Translations under genes and position numbers: made by a program
Source of the DNA: Gaetbulibacter saemankumensis DSM 17032
GTDB taxonomy: Bacteria; Bacteroidota; Bacteroidia; Flavobacteriales; Flavobacteriaceae
Direction: 5' to 3'
Assembly (NCBI RefSeq): GCF_000425645.1
Contig: NZ_AUDV01000006.1
Coordinates: forward strand, 372,001 to 436,000
DNA: 64,000 bases
Notes under the pieces: generated by a model
What the model was told of the DNA's origin: nothing
The model's input: only the letters and a program-made list of their open reading frames with translations
Databases searched by the model: none
Shown: positions 51,369-60,238 of the stretch, one piece after another
How positions within the stretch are numbered: position 1 is the stretch's first letter
Layout of the letters: each line of letters begins with the position of its first letter

Positions 51369-53371
51369 GAAGCTTTTAATACAACTATCTGGTTATTTTT
51401 TAATTTCTGATTATGATTTACTGACTGATTCTTCACCACACCACTTCCTTCTAACTTGACGCGAATATCTACCTGCATATTTTCCAGTAATGCTAAAGCA
51501 TCCATAACAGGTAATCCAACTACATTAGGCATGATAGTTTTATAAGTCTGCGCTGTTTTATAATAATTCTCAAATTCAGATTCCACTGAAGCAACTTTAA
51601 CATCTAAAGCCTCCACCTCATCTACAATTGGAGTATCAGTATGTATTTTCTGAGCAATTCTTTTAAATACCGGCCCTGTAACATCAGCCCCATAATACCC
51701 TTTTTTCACACTTGGCTTATGAATAACCACAATACAAGAATATTTAGGGTTATCGGCTGGAAAATACCCTGCAAAAGATGAGATATAGCGTTTATTATCT
51801 TTCCAATCTTTCATCCAGTATTCCGTTTGAGCTGTACCTGTTTTACCCGCCATTGAAAAATAAGGTGAATATAATGAACGTCCTGTTCCACGCTCAACCA
51901 CATGCTTCAAAATATCTTGTATTTCCTTCAAGGTCTTTTCTGAACATATTTTTTCATCACTGGCAACCTTATCAAAAGATTCCACCACTTTCCCCAACTC
52001 CTTTACTTCTTTTATAAATCTTGGTTTTACTATTACCCCATTATTCGCAATCGCATTATAAAACGTTAACGTTTGTAATGGTGTTAATTTTAAATTGTAT
52101 CCATAAGCCAAAGACGGCAGGGCATTTTTACTCCATATCTTATCTCCCGGCTGCGGAATTACAGGCTCTCCCTCTCCTAATATTGGCAGTCCTAAAGGTT
52201 TATCTAGACCCCAGTCCTGAAGATGAGCTATAAACTTTCTAGGATTTTTAGCATATCCCTGATCAACAATAGTAGCCAATCCTATATTAGAAGACACTTC
52301 TAAAGTTCTGGCTGCAGAAATTTTACCATGTCCGTGAGTATCATAAATCCCTCTACCATAAAATTGTTTATATCCTAATTTAGTATCAATTACAGTAGAT
52401 GTATCAACCACTTTATCTTCTAAAGCAGCCATTAAAGCCATGACTTTAAATGTTGAACCAGGCTCGATGGCTTCACCTACAGCATAATTCAAACGTTCAT
52501 AATAATGTCCATTATCGTTTCTACCCAAGTTCGAAATTGCCCTAACCTCTCCGGTTTTAGCTTCCATCACCACCACACAACCGTGATCTGCTTCATACTC
52601 TTCAAGTTGTTTCAATAAAGCATGATGTGCAATATCCTGAATATTCACATCTATAGTTGTATAAACATCGTACCCATCTTTAGGTTCTATTTCATTTGCA
52701 TCACTTAAAGGTTTCCATTGACCTTTTCCTATTTTTTGCTTTCTACGATGCCCATCCGAACCACGTAAATATTTAACACCAAAGGCTCCGTCGATACCCG
52801 CTCGTGTTACATTACCATCTTCATCAAAACGTTCATATCCAATAGAACGTTGCGCGATACCTCCCATTGGATGTTCGCGCTTTGTTTTTTGCTCTACAAT
52901 TAAACCGCCTTTAAAAGCCCCTAGATTTAACAAAGGAAAATTCCTTAATCGCATATACCCAGAATAACCAATATTACGAGCCAACAGGTAATATCGGTTT
53001 TTATTAGCTCGCGCCCGACGTAATTCTTTTTGATAATATTTTGAAGACTTTCCTGTATAACTTGCTAAAGAATCACTTAACGGAATTAAATATTTCTCGA
53101 ACCGCGCCGACGTTGGTGTGATGGCATCAAAACGAATATCGTATTTAGGAACAGAAGTTGCCAGCAAATTTCCGTTTACTGAATACACATTACCTCTATT
53201 AGCCGGAATTACCACATCTTTAATTACGCGCTCGTTAGCCAAGGCACGGTATTTATCTCCTTGTAAGAACTGAATACTAAACAGCTTAAACAACACAGCC
53301 ATCCCGAAGACGAACATACATCCTGCTATAAAATACAATCGGTTTAATATGTCTTTCTCTTTAACTGCCAA
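51365..53371 (-). CDS. ftsI: Septal penicillin-binding protein FtsI (class B PBP with PASTA domain)
   Basis: This 668-residue transpeptidase has a short cytoplasmic part, one transmembrane helix (about 12-32), a PBP dimerisation domain with RGNVYSVNGNLLATS (59-73) and the transpeptidase domain. Active-site motifs are STFK (Ser306 to Lys309), SSN in VSSNIGLA and KTGT in AGKTGTAQTE. It ends with one PASTA domain (MPNVVGLPVMDALALLENMQ...). It crosslinks septal peptidoglycan together with FtsW. Confidence 0.96.
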   Translation of the reverse strand: MAVKEKDILNRLYFIAGCMFVFGMAVLFKLFSIQFLQGDKYRALANERVIKDVVIPANRGNVYSVNGNLLATSVPKYDIRFDAITPTSARFEKYLIPLSDSLASYTGKSSKYYQKELRRARANKNRYYLLARNIGYSGYMRLRNFPLLNLGAFKGGLIVEQKTKREHPMGGIAQRSIGYERFDEDGNVTRAGIDGAFGVKYLRGSDGHRRKQKIGKGQWKPLSDANEIEPKDGYDVYTTIDVNIQDIAHHALLKQLEEYEADHGCVVVMEAKTGEVRAISNLGRNDNGHYYERLNYAVGEAIEPGSTFKVMALMAALEDKVVDTSTVIDTKLGYKQFYGRGIYDTHGHGKISAARTLEVSSNIGLATIVDQGYAKNPRKFIAHLQDWGLDKPLGLPILGEGEPVIPQPGDKIWSKNALPSLAYGYNLKLTPLQTLTFYNAIANNGVIVKPRFIKEVKELGKVVESFDKVASDEKICSEKTLKEIQDILKHVVERGTGRSLYSPYFSMAGKTGTAQTEYWMKDWKDNKRYISSFAGYFPADNPKYSCIVVIHKPSVKKGYYGADVTGPVFKRIAQKIHTDTPIVDEVEALDVKVASVESEFENYYKTAQTYKTIMPNVVGLPVMDALALLENMQVDIRVKLEGSGVVKNQSVNHNQKLKNNQIVVLKAS

Positions 53372-53381
53372 AGTTCAGAAA

Positions 53382-53699
53382 CTAGTTTTGGGATTTAATT
53401 TTTATTTTTTTTGGAGGAATTACGGAAGGTGCAATTCCTTTTTCCTTCATATTATTAACGATTACCGATTCCATTTTCATTTTCATGAGCTTGGATCGAC
53501 CATCTATAAAAGCAGATCGCATTTCACTTACTTCATTTTTCAAACGCGCAATCTCGTATACCTTTTTATCTGCACTATGAGAACTCGCAATCATCACTAC
53601 AGCCAGCAAAGAAACATAAATGATAAATCTCCAGTTTTTAAAGGAGTCATCACTTACTAAAAAAGTACCTTTTAATATTTTATAAATTTTTGTTTTCAT
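53382..53699 (-). CDS. ftsL: FtsL-like cell division protein
   Basis: This 105-residue bitopic protein has a cytoplasmic N-terminus, one transmembrane helix (FIIYVSLLAVVMIASS, about 25-40) and a short coiled coil (YEIARLKNEVSEMRSAFIDG). It sits exactly where ftsL lies, between rsmH and ftsI, starting one base before the rsmH stop codon ends. Sequence identity in this family is too low for more than structural and positional support. The C-terminus is basic (PPKKIKIKSQN). Confidence 0.87.
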   Translation of the reverse strand: MKTKIYKILKGTFLVSDDSFKNWRFIIYVSLLAVVMIASSHSADKKVYEIARLKNEVSEMRSAFIDGRSKLMKMKMESVIVNNMKEKGIAPSVIPPKKIKIKSQN

Positions 53700-54596
53700 T
53701 TATAATTTTTCCGCCACTCTTAATTTAGCACTACGCGCCCGGCTATTAATTTTTATTTCTTCTTTTGTTGGCACAATTAATCCGTTTACCTTTTTAAATG
53801 GCACTTCAAAATTTCCATACATATCGCGCTCCGGTTCCCCTTCAAATAAACCATTTCTAATAAAACGCTTCACTAAACGATCTTCGAGAGAATGATAAGA
53901 AATCAAACTTAATCGCCCCCCTTTACTCAACAACTCAGGCGTCTGCATTAAAAACTCCTTTAACACTTCTATCTCCTGATTAACCTCTATTCGAATGGCC
54001 TGATAAATTTGTGCTAGTATTTTATTTTCATGTCTTGGCGACAAGAACTTTTTTAACACTGTTTTTAGTTCCTCGCTAGTCACAATTGGTTTATCTTCAC
54101 GACTCTCAATAATGAGCCTAGCCATTGCTGGAGCCGCACGTAATTCTCCATACTGCGCAAACACTTGCCGCAACTGCTCTTCATCATATTCATTAACCAC
54201 ATGGTAAGCCGATAATTGATTTTGTTGATTCATTCGCATATCTAAATCAGCTTCAAAACGGGTTGAAAATCCACGCTCGGCCACATCGAACTGATGTGAC
54301 GACACACCAAAATCACCAAGAATACCATCAACCACTTTTACGCCATGAAATCTTAAAAATCGCTTTATATATCTAAAATTCTCATGAATCAAAGTAAAAC
54401 GCTCATCATCTATAGCATTTTTTAAAGCATCCTGATCTTGATCGAATGAATACAATTTACCTTTCTCATTTAAACGACTTAAAATCTCACGACTATGTCC
54501 ACCTCCGCCAAAAGTGACATCCACATAAACACCATCAGGATTAATATTTAATCCATCAACTGTTTCTTTTAATAATACCGGATTATGATATTCCAT
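53700..54596 (-). CDS. rsmH: 16S rRNA (cytosine(1402)-N(4))-methyltransferase RsmH
   Basis: This 298-residue SAM-dependent enzyme methylates N4 of C1402 in the decoding centre. Motifs are YHNPVLLKETVDGL (3-16), VDVTFGGGGHSREIL (24-38, SAM loop), GDFGVSSHQFD and LISYHSLEDRLVKRF near 240. Its first 14 bases overlap the end of mraZ. It was formerly called MraW and keeps its usual second place in the cluster. Confidence 0.96.
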   Translation of the reverse strand: MEYHNPVLLKETVDGLNINPDGVYVDVTFGGGGHSREILSRLNEKGKLYSFDQDQDALKNAIDDERFTLIHENFRYIKRFLRFHGVKVVDGILGDFGVSSHQFDVAERGFSTRFEADLDMRMNQQNQLSAYHVVNEYDEEQLRQVFAQYGELRAAPAMARLIIESREDKPIVTSEELKTVLKKFLSPRHENKILAQIYQAIRIEVNQEIEVLKEFLMQTPELLSKGGRLSLISYHSLEDRLVKRFIRNGLFEGEPERDMYGNFEVPFKKVNGLIVPTKEEIKINSRARSAKLRVAEKL

Positions 54597-55053
54597 ACTC
54601 TTCGTCGTCTTGTCCCATTACTTCTTCAGCTAATTCAGCAAAATCATCGGCTGCATCATCAATAGCCTTTTCATACAAATCTTTATCCCAAATCTCAATG
54701 ATATTAATAGCCGAAGCCACCACAATATCTTTGGATATATTAGCAAACACCGTTAAATCTTTTGGAATTAGCAATCTGCCATTCGCATCAACCTCCACAA
54801 GCTTCACTCCTGCTGTAAACCGACGGATAAAATCGTTGTTCTTTTTCTTAAATCGATTTAGTTTATTCATTTTTCCCATAAGCACTTGCCACTCAGCCAT
54901 AGGATACAATTCTAAACACTTTTGAAAAACCGAACGACGCAACACAAACCCGTCCTGCAGGACTGGAGAAAGCTGTTTTTTCAGCATAGCAGGCATCATT
55001 AGCCGACCTTTAGCATCAACTTTACAATCATATGTACCTGTTAATAAGTCCAA
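54583..55053 (-). CDS. mraZ: Transcriptional regulator MraZ
   Basis: This 156-residue protein has two AbrB-like swapped-hairpin halves, each with the family motif: GTYDCKVDAKGRLMMPAMLK (6-25) and VKLVEVDANGRLLIPKDL (about 83-100). MraZ forms rings and represses the dcw operon that it heads. Three direct GTGGT repeats lie 52-76 bases upstream of the start and are a probable binding site for it. The C-terminus is acidic and slightly longer than in Escherichia coli MraZ (152 residues). Confidence 0.95.
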   Translation of the reverse strand: MDLLTGTYDCKVDAKGRLMMPAMLKKQLSPVLQDGFVLRRSVFQKCLELYPMAEWQVLMGKMNKLNRFKKKNNDFIRRFTAGVKLVEVDANGRLLIPKDLTVFANISKDIVVASAINIIEIWDKDLYEKAIDDAADDFAELAEEVMGQDDEEYGIS

Positions 55054-55085
55054 TGCAGATTTTTAGTGGTTAATTGTTTGTTTTT

Positions 55086-55093
55086 CAAATATA
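55086..55093 (-). promoter_or_regulatory. -7 promoter box of the dcw cluster
   Basis: TATATTTG on the minus strand, 33 bases before the mraZ ATG. The MraZ-type repeats begin 12 bases upstream of it, where a -33 element would be expected. Confidence 0.55.
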
Positions 55094-55104
55094 TTGAAAA
55101 TTTT

Positions 55105-55129
55105 ACCACATTTTACCACTTTATACCAC
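55105..55129 (-). promoter_or_regulatory. Probable MraZ operator: three GTGGT repeats with 10-bp spacing
   Basis: On the minus strand GTGGT occurs at 55125-55129, 55115-55119 and 55105-55109, each start exactly 10 bases apart, with the wider pattern AAAGTGGTAT, AAAGTGGTAA, AATGTGGTAA. Escherichia coli MraZ binds TGGGN repeats with 5-base spacers; mollicute MraZ binds AAAGTG(T/G) with 3-base spacers. The repeats here fit the second pattern nearly exactly and the first in spacing. Confidence 0.75.
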
Positions 55130-55312
55130 TTTGTTGATAAATTTTCGATAAAACAACAAAAGTTCAATACTTTAAATCACCAAAACACGCGCTCTGCTTA
55201 GTATCAACACATTACAGACAACTATTTAACAACACCAAAATTATTAACATCTATAATTACAAGTTTTATGCTTGTGAATTAATTAAAATAGTTATAATAT
55301 GCACGAAATAAC

Positions 55313-55320
55313 TATATTTG
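55313..55320 (+). promoter_or_regulatory. -7 promoter box before the alpha/beta hydrolase gene
   Basis: TATATTTG fits TAnnTTTG, 26 bases before the ATG at 55347. Confidence 0.5.
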
Positions 55321-55346
55321 TTTTTTAGTAACGACTTATTTGATTA

Positions 55347-56111
55347 ATGACGCATCGTTTAAAAAAAGAGAAGGATTACAGCTACATTGAAGCTGGAGAA
55401 GGCACCCCAATTATTGTTCTACATGGCTTAATGGGTGGATTAAGCAATTTTGATTCTGTAACAAAACACTTTAGCCAAAATGGATATAAGGTAGTCATAC
55501 CAGAACTACCAATTTACGACATGTCTTTACTTAAAACCAATGTAAAAAGCTTCGCTAAATATTTGCATGAATTTATAGAATTTAAAGGATATGAAGAAGC
55601 GATTTTATTAGGCAATTCTTTAGGTGGTCATATTGGTTTATATCACACCAAGCACTATCCTGAAAAAATTAAAGCACTCGTAATAACAGGAAGTTCAGGG
55701 CTTTACGAAAGCGCCATGGGAAGCGGCTACACCAAACGTAGCGATTACAATGTTATCAAGAAAAAAGCGGAAGATGTATTTTACGATCCTGCGGTAGCAA
55801 CAAAGGAAATCGTTGACGAAGTTTACGAAACCGTGAACGATCGCAATAAACTAATTAAGACCTTAGCCATTGCAAAAAGTGCCATTAGGCATAACATGTC
55901 TAAAGATTTACCAAAAATGGAAACACCCACTTGCATCATCTGGGGAAAAAACGACACAGTAACACCTCCAGAAGTAGCCGAAGAATTTAATGCACTCCTA
56001 CCCGATTCAGAATTATTTTGGATTGATAAATGTGGACACGCTGCCATGATGGAACACCCTGAACTATTCAACAAAATATTAGCAGATTGGCTAACAAAAC
56101 GTGAGTTATAA
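55347..56111 (+). CDS. Alpha/beta hydrolase
   Basis: This 254-residue cytoplasmic protein has the alpha/beta hydrolase fold. It has the oxyanion region LHGLMGG (25-31), nucleophile elbow GNSLGG (Ser91), acid in KNDTVTPPE (near 206) and His in CGHAAMMEHPE (near 235). The closest families are lactonase or ester hydrolases of the MhpC/proline iminopeptidase type; the substrate is unknown. From memory, Flavobacteriaceae often carry this gene between mraZ and engB, divergent from the dcw cluster. Confidence 0.88.
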   Translation: MTHRLKKEKDYSYIEAGEGTPIIVLHGLMGGLSNFDSVTKHFSQNGYKVVIPELPIYDMSLLKTNVKSFAKYLHEFIEFKGYEEAILLGNSLGGHIGLYHTKHYPEKIKALVITGSSGLYESAMGSGYTKRSDYNVIKKKAEDVFYDPAVATKEIVDEVYETVNDRNKLIKTLAIAKSAIRHNMSKDLPKMETPTCIIWGKNDTVTPPEVAEEFNALLPDSELFWIDKCGHAAMMEHPELFNKILADWLTKREL

Positions 56112-56185
56112 AAAAGCTCAACGACGAAACATAAACATTCAAAAAATTAAATTAACACACCTCCAACTCCTGAGGTTAATGACCT

Positions 56186-56797
56186 ATGAAAATTAAATCT
56201 GCTGAATTCGTAATGAGTAATTCCGACGTAGCAAAATGTCCGAAAAGCATGCTACCCGAATATGCATTTATTGGCAGAAGTAATGTCGGAAAATCGTCGT
56301 TAATTAATATGCTAACAAGTAGAAAAAGCTTAGCTAAAACTTCAGGACGCCCCGGGAAAACACAACTTATCAATCACTTTTTAATTAACAAAAACTGGCA
56401 TTTAGTTGATTTGCCTGGATATGGTTACGCCCGTGTTTCGAAAAGTGCCAAAAAAACTTTCCAAAAATTTATTACACAATATTTTAGCCTACGAGAACAA
56501 TTAGTAACCGCATTTGTACTTGTAGATATTCGCCATAAACCACAACCTATTGATTTAGAATTCATGCAGTGGCTAGGAGAACATGACATTCCTTTTTCTA
56601 TTATATTTACAAAAGCCGACAAACTAAAACCGAAGGCCATCGAAAGACATATTGCAGAATACGAAGCAGTACTTTTAGAATTCTGGGAAGCCATGCCAAA
56701 TTATTTTGTCACCTCATCTTCAAAAGACATTGGTAAAGATGACGTATTAGACTATATCGAGCAGCTAAATGACAATATGCAACAAGAGACTTTTTAA
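56186..56797 (+). CDS. engB: Ribosome biogenesis GTPase EngB (YihA/YsxC)
   Basis: This 203-residue TRAFAC GTPase helps late assembly of the 50S subunit. G motifs are GRSNVGKSSLIN (G1, 31-42), SGRPGKT (G2), DLPGYGYA (G3), TKADK (G4) and SSSK (G5). Length matches the family. It follows the hydrolase by 74 bases. Confidence 0.96.
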   Translation: MKIKSAEFVMSNSDVAKCPKSMLPEYAFIGRSNVGKSSLINMLTSRKSLAKTSGRPGKTQLINHFLINKNWHLVDLPGYGYARVSKSAKKTFQKFITQYFSLREQLVTAFVLVDIRHKPQPIDLEFMQWLGEHDIPFSIIFTKADKLKPKAIERHIAEYEAVLLEFWEAMPNYFVTSSSKDIGKDDVLDYIEQLNDNMQQETF

Positions 56798-56818
56798 TAA
56801 CAATACACCCCTTAAAAG

Positions 56819-57916
56819 CTACTCCCCTTTTACGTCTAAAGCATCGCGAAGTGCGTTGCCGATTAGCATAAAAGCCATTACCAAACTCATTATACAAAGT
56901 CCAGGGATAACCGCTAAATAAGGTTTCCCGAGAATAATATAATTATAATGATCTTTTATCATGGCACCCCAACTAGCCATTGGAGGTTGCGCTCCAATAC
57001 CCAAAAAACTAAGTCCGCTTTCAATTAAAATAGCCGCCGCAAAATTCGCTGCTGATATTACAATAACTGGTGCCATAATATTGGGTAAAATATGCTTAGT
57101 AACAATCCTAAAGTCCGAAAAACCTAATGCCCGGGCAGCAGTAACATACTGCATTTCTTTAGCACTAATTATCTGCCCTCTTACTACTCTGGCTACCTCA
57201 ACCCACATAGTTAATCCAACAGCTATAAACACTTGCCAAAATCCCTTTCCTAAAGCCAACGTAATAGCAATTACTAACAATAAAGTTGGTATAGACCAAG
57301 TCACATTAATTACCCACATGATAATAGCATCAACCTTACCTCCAAAATAACCGGCTACACTTCCCATAAAAACTCCTATAACTAAGGATATAAACACAGC
57401 AATGAAGCCAATAAAAAACGAAATCCTAGCTCCCACTAAAACACGACTTAGTAAGTCTCTACCGTATTTATCAGTTCCAAAATAAAAAGTTCTTACTGAA
57501 ATATACGTTTCAACCTTTCCATTTGGAAAAGCATCTAAACTTATTGTTTTCTGAACACCTTCTAAACCATCTGAAGCATACTCCTGATATTTTAACTCAC
57601 CATTTTCGACAGAATAATTCGAAATAGCAATTTCAGAGAAAGTATTTTTATCACCAAAAAACATTTTACTAAAAGCCCCTTGTTCTACTAATTTCTCAGA
57701 AGGCACAGTAAGCATAGTAACAGTAAAACCTGGCTTCTTAGAATGTATAGCCAAATGCATTTGATTTGCATATTGAGAATTATCCGGAGCAAAAACATAG
57801 GCAAACACAGACACCAACCCTATTAAAATAATAAACCAGAAACTAAAAACGCCCCAAAAGTTCTTTTTAAACTTTTGGAGCGCCAATTGTTTTAATGAGT
57901 TTAATTTTCGACTCAT
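56819..57916 (-). CDS. OppC-like ABC transporter permease
   Basis: This 365-residue inner membrane permease belongs to the peptide/nickel (DppC/OppC) group. The N-terminal helix (FWGVFSFWFIILIGLVSVFA) is followed by an unusually long soluble loop (about 45-135) and five transmembrane segments. The loop to the ATPase reads ARALGFSDFRIVTKHILPN, the EAA-type motif. It ends LIGNALRDALDVKGE as in OppC proteins. No OppA, OppB or ATPase gene is adjacent, so partners must be encoded elsewhere. It follows the protease gene by 8 bases and is probably read from the same message. Confidence 0.88.
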   Translation of the reverse strand: MSRKLNSLKQLALQKFKKNFWGVFSFWFIILIGLVSVFAYVFAPDNSQYANQMHLAIHSKKPGFTVTMLTVPSEKLVEQGAFSKMFFGDKNTFSEIAISNYSVENGELKYQEYASDGLEGVQKTISLDAFPNGKVETYISVRTFYFGTDKYGRDLLSRVLVGARISFFIGFIAVFISLVIGVFMGSVAGYFGGKVDAIIMWVINVTWSIPTLLLVIAITLALGKGFWQVFIAVGLTMWVEVARVVRGQIISAKEMQYVTAARALGFSDFRIVTKHILPNIMAPVIVISAANFAAAILIESGLSFLGIGAQPPMASWGAMIKDHYNYIILGKPYLAVIPGLCIMSLVMAFMLIGNALRDALDVKGE

Positions 57917-57924
57917 AAATATAT

Positions 57925-60078
57925 TTAGTTTTTCACAGAGGCAGCCACCTTTTTAATAGGATAAGCCATTTGAATATCTTCTAATACATTTACAGCTTCT
58001 TCCACATAAACATCTTTAGCCAAGTTTTCATGCCAACGAACACGTTTTTCTTTTAAATCGGTTGTATCCTGTTCGAATAGCGATTTTTCATATTGTGTAG
58101 AATCGAAGGTTAAGTCGTTTTTATAATTTGAAAGCACCTCAAATTGTTTCGCCTCCATATCATTCAACTCTAAAAAAGATTTATAATCTTGATACCCTAA
58201 TGGCACAGCCGTATTATCTATCTGTTGCTTTAACCATTTCCCATTATCTTCCATAAGCTTAATCTGTTCATTATTACTTATGCGATCTTCACTTTTCTTT
58301 ACAATTTTATCATAATCGAAGTACCCATCCCAAGGCGTGTAATCAGCAGGATCTATTTCATCATAAGGCAATGGATTGGGTTTATCTTTCTCACCAACAT
58401 CAATAAAACTAAAGCGACCCGGTAACATAATATCACTTTTTACACCTTCCAACTGAACAGAACCTCCATTAATTCGGTAATACTTCTGTGTTGTTAAGGC
58501 TAAAGCACCTAAATCGCCCGTTGTATTGTTACGAAGCATATTATTTAGATTAATCACATTTTGCACGGTTCCTTTACCATAAGTCTGCTTTCCTCCAATT
58601 ATAATGGCACGTTTATAATCTTGCATAGCAGCGGCCATAATTTCCGATGCCGATGCCGATATTTCGTTAACTAACACAACCAAAGGGCCATCCCATGAAA
58701 TGGAAGCGTTTCGATCTCTTAAAACTTCTTTTGTTTTACCTGTGGAACGCACTTGAACTACAGGGCCGTCCTTTATAAAAAGTCCTGCCATTTCAACAAC
58801 CGTTGGCAAGGATCCTCCTCCATTATTACGTAAATCTAAAATAAGACCTTTCATACCATCGGCTTTAAGATGTTCAATTTCTGCTTTTACATCCTTTGCT
58901 GCATTTATGTTCTTATAATCTTGAAAATCGACATAAAATGATGGCAAGTTAATTACCCCGAACGTTCTGCCATCCTTTTTTATAAGCGATGACTTAGCAT
59001 AAGTTTCAGAAATTTCTATTACATCACGAACAATAGTAATATCTTTAATAGTTCCATCTACTTTTTTAACCGTTAAGGTTACCTTACTTCCCTTTGGACC
59101 TTTTATATATTTTATAGCATCATTAATACGCATACCTACAATATTAACCGGGTAATCCTCATCCTCTTGCTTTACTTTAAGAATCAAATCTTCCACTTCC
59201 AGCTCGTTACCCCTCCAGGCCGGACCACCAGAGATTAATTCAATAACCTTTATGTAGTCCATACGTTTCTGAAGACGAGCTCCAATACCTTCTAATTTAC
59301 CAGACATACGCTCATCGAAATCCTCTTTATTTTTAGGAGCCAGATAATAGGTATGCGGATCGAATTCTTCAACCATCGTGTTCACATAAATAGCAAACCA
59401 ATCTTCACGGCGTAGGTCATCAATATTATCGTTAAAATAAATATCTAATGATTTCATGGTAGACTCACGTGCTTCTTTTTCAATCTCAGCTTCCGTTTTC
59501 ATTACATAAGACGCATCTTTTTCCTTAGCGTTTTTTTCTTGCTCAAAAAGATCATCATAATTTGTAAGTGTAGAAAACTTTAATTGTTGTCTCCAACGCT
59601 CCTTCATTTCAGACTTGCTAGACACATAATCAATCTTATCATAGTCTGTGTCGAAAGATTCTTCCCTAGAATAATCGAAAGGTTTCGATAAAATTTCTTT
59701 ATAAATCGCCTTACCTTCTGCTATGCGCTTTAAAATACGTTCATGAACCAGATTAAAAAATGTAATATCTGAAGTTTTTATTTGTTCATCCAAACTAAAC
59801 TTAAACTTTTCAAATTCTTTTAAATCTGATTGATAAAAGTATCGCTTTACCGGATCGATAATTTCGATATAATTATTAAAAAATGCTTCGGAAAACTCGT
59901 TATCAAAATTAACGGGGTCATAATGCCCTTGTTCTAACACAAAAGTCACCACCTGTATTAATAGCTTATCCTTGTCTGGATTACTGAATTTTTTTGTAGT
60001 AAAACTACATGAAGCAAATGCCAATAATATGGTAAGTAGTAAAAACTTATAATTCTTTTTCATCATTTTTTTCATCAT
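57925..60078 (-). CDS. prc: Carboxy-terminal processing protease Prc (tail-specific protease)
   Basis: This 717-residue periplasmic protease has a lipoprotein-type signal (FLLLTILLAFASC, acceptor Cys near 24), an N-terminal helical region, a PDZ domain (about 245-330, GIGARLQKRMDYIKVIELIS), an S41 peptidase domain and a C-terminal DUF3340-like part. The catalytic dyad is the Ser in SASASEIMAAAM and the Lys in YGKGTVQNV. It trims proteins by their C-terminal tails, including cell wall enzymes. The lipid anchor differs from the free Escherichia coli Prc (signal call is inference). Confidence 0.94.
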   Translation of the reverse strand: MMKKMMKKNYKFLLLTILLAFASCSFTTKKFSNPDKDKLLIQVVTFVLEQGHYDPVNFDNEFSEAFFNNYIEIIDPVKRYFYQSDLKEFEKFKFSLDEQIKTSDITFFNLVHERILKRIAEGKAIYKEILSKPFDYSREESFDTDYDKIDYVSSKSEMKERWRQQLKFSTLTNYDDLFEQEKNAKEKDASYVMKTEAEIEKEARESTMKSLDIYFNDNIDDLRREDWFAIYVNTMVEEFDPHTYYLAPKNKEDFDERMSGKLEGIGARLQKRMDYIKVIELISGGPAWRGNELEVEDLILKVKQEDEDYPVNIVGMRINDAIKYIKGPKGSKVTLTVKKVDGTIKDITIVRDVIEISETYAKSSLIKKDGRTFGVINLPSFYVDFQDYKNINAAKDVKAEIEHLKADGMKGLILDLRNNGGGSLPTVVEMAGLFIKDGPVVQVRSTGKTKEVLRDRNASISWDGPLVVLVNEISASASEIMAAAMQDYKRAIIIGGKQTYGKGTVQNVINLNNMLRNNTTGDLGALALTTQKYYRINGGSVQLEGVKSDIMLPGRFSFIDVGEKDKPNPLPYDEIDPADYTPWDGYFDYDKIVKKSEDRISNNEQIKLMEDNGKWLKQQIDNTAVPLGYQDYKSFLELNDMEAKQFEVLSNYKNDLTFDSTQYEKSLFEQDTTDLKEKRVRWHENLAKDVYVEEAVNVLEDIQMAYPIKKVAASVKN

Positions 60079-60238
60079 TTTAGATCCACAGCTCTTAAAA
60101 GCTCATCATGAATCTACTAAAATAAAGAAAAATCCATGCCAACAATTAACATTCGCTACTAATTTTTTGTTAAACTGAAGAATTACCATATTTCCTAATG
60201 AAATTATGTATTTTAGCGAGAGAATTTCAAGAAATTAA

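Noticed and set aside
51778-52233. Two plus-strand frames of 70-79 residues within ftsI
   Set aside because: They are antisense to the transpeptidase domain, whose active-site motifs are intact.
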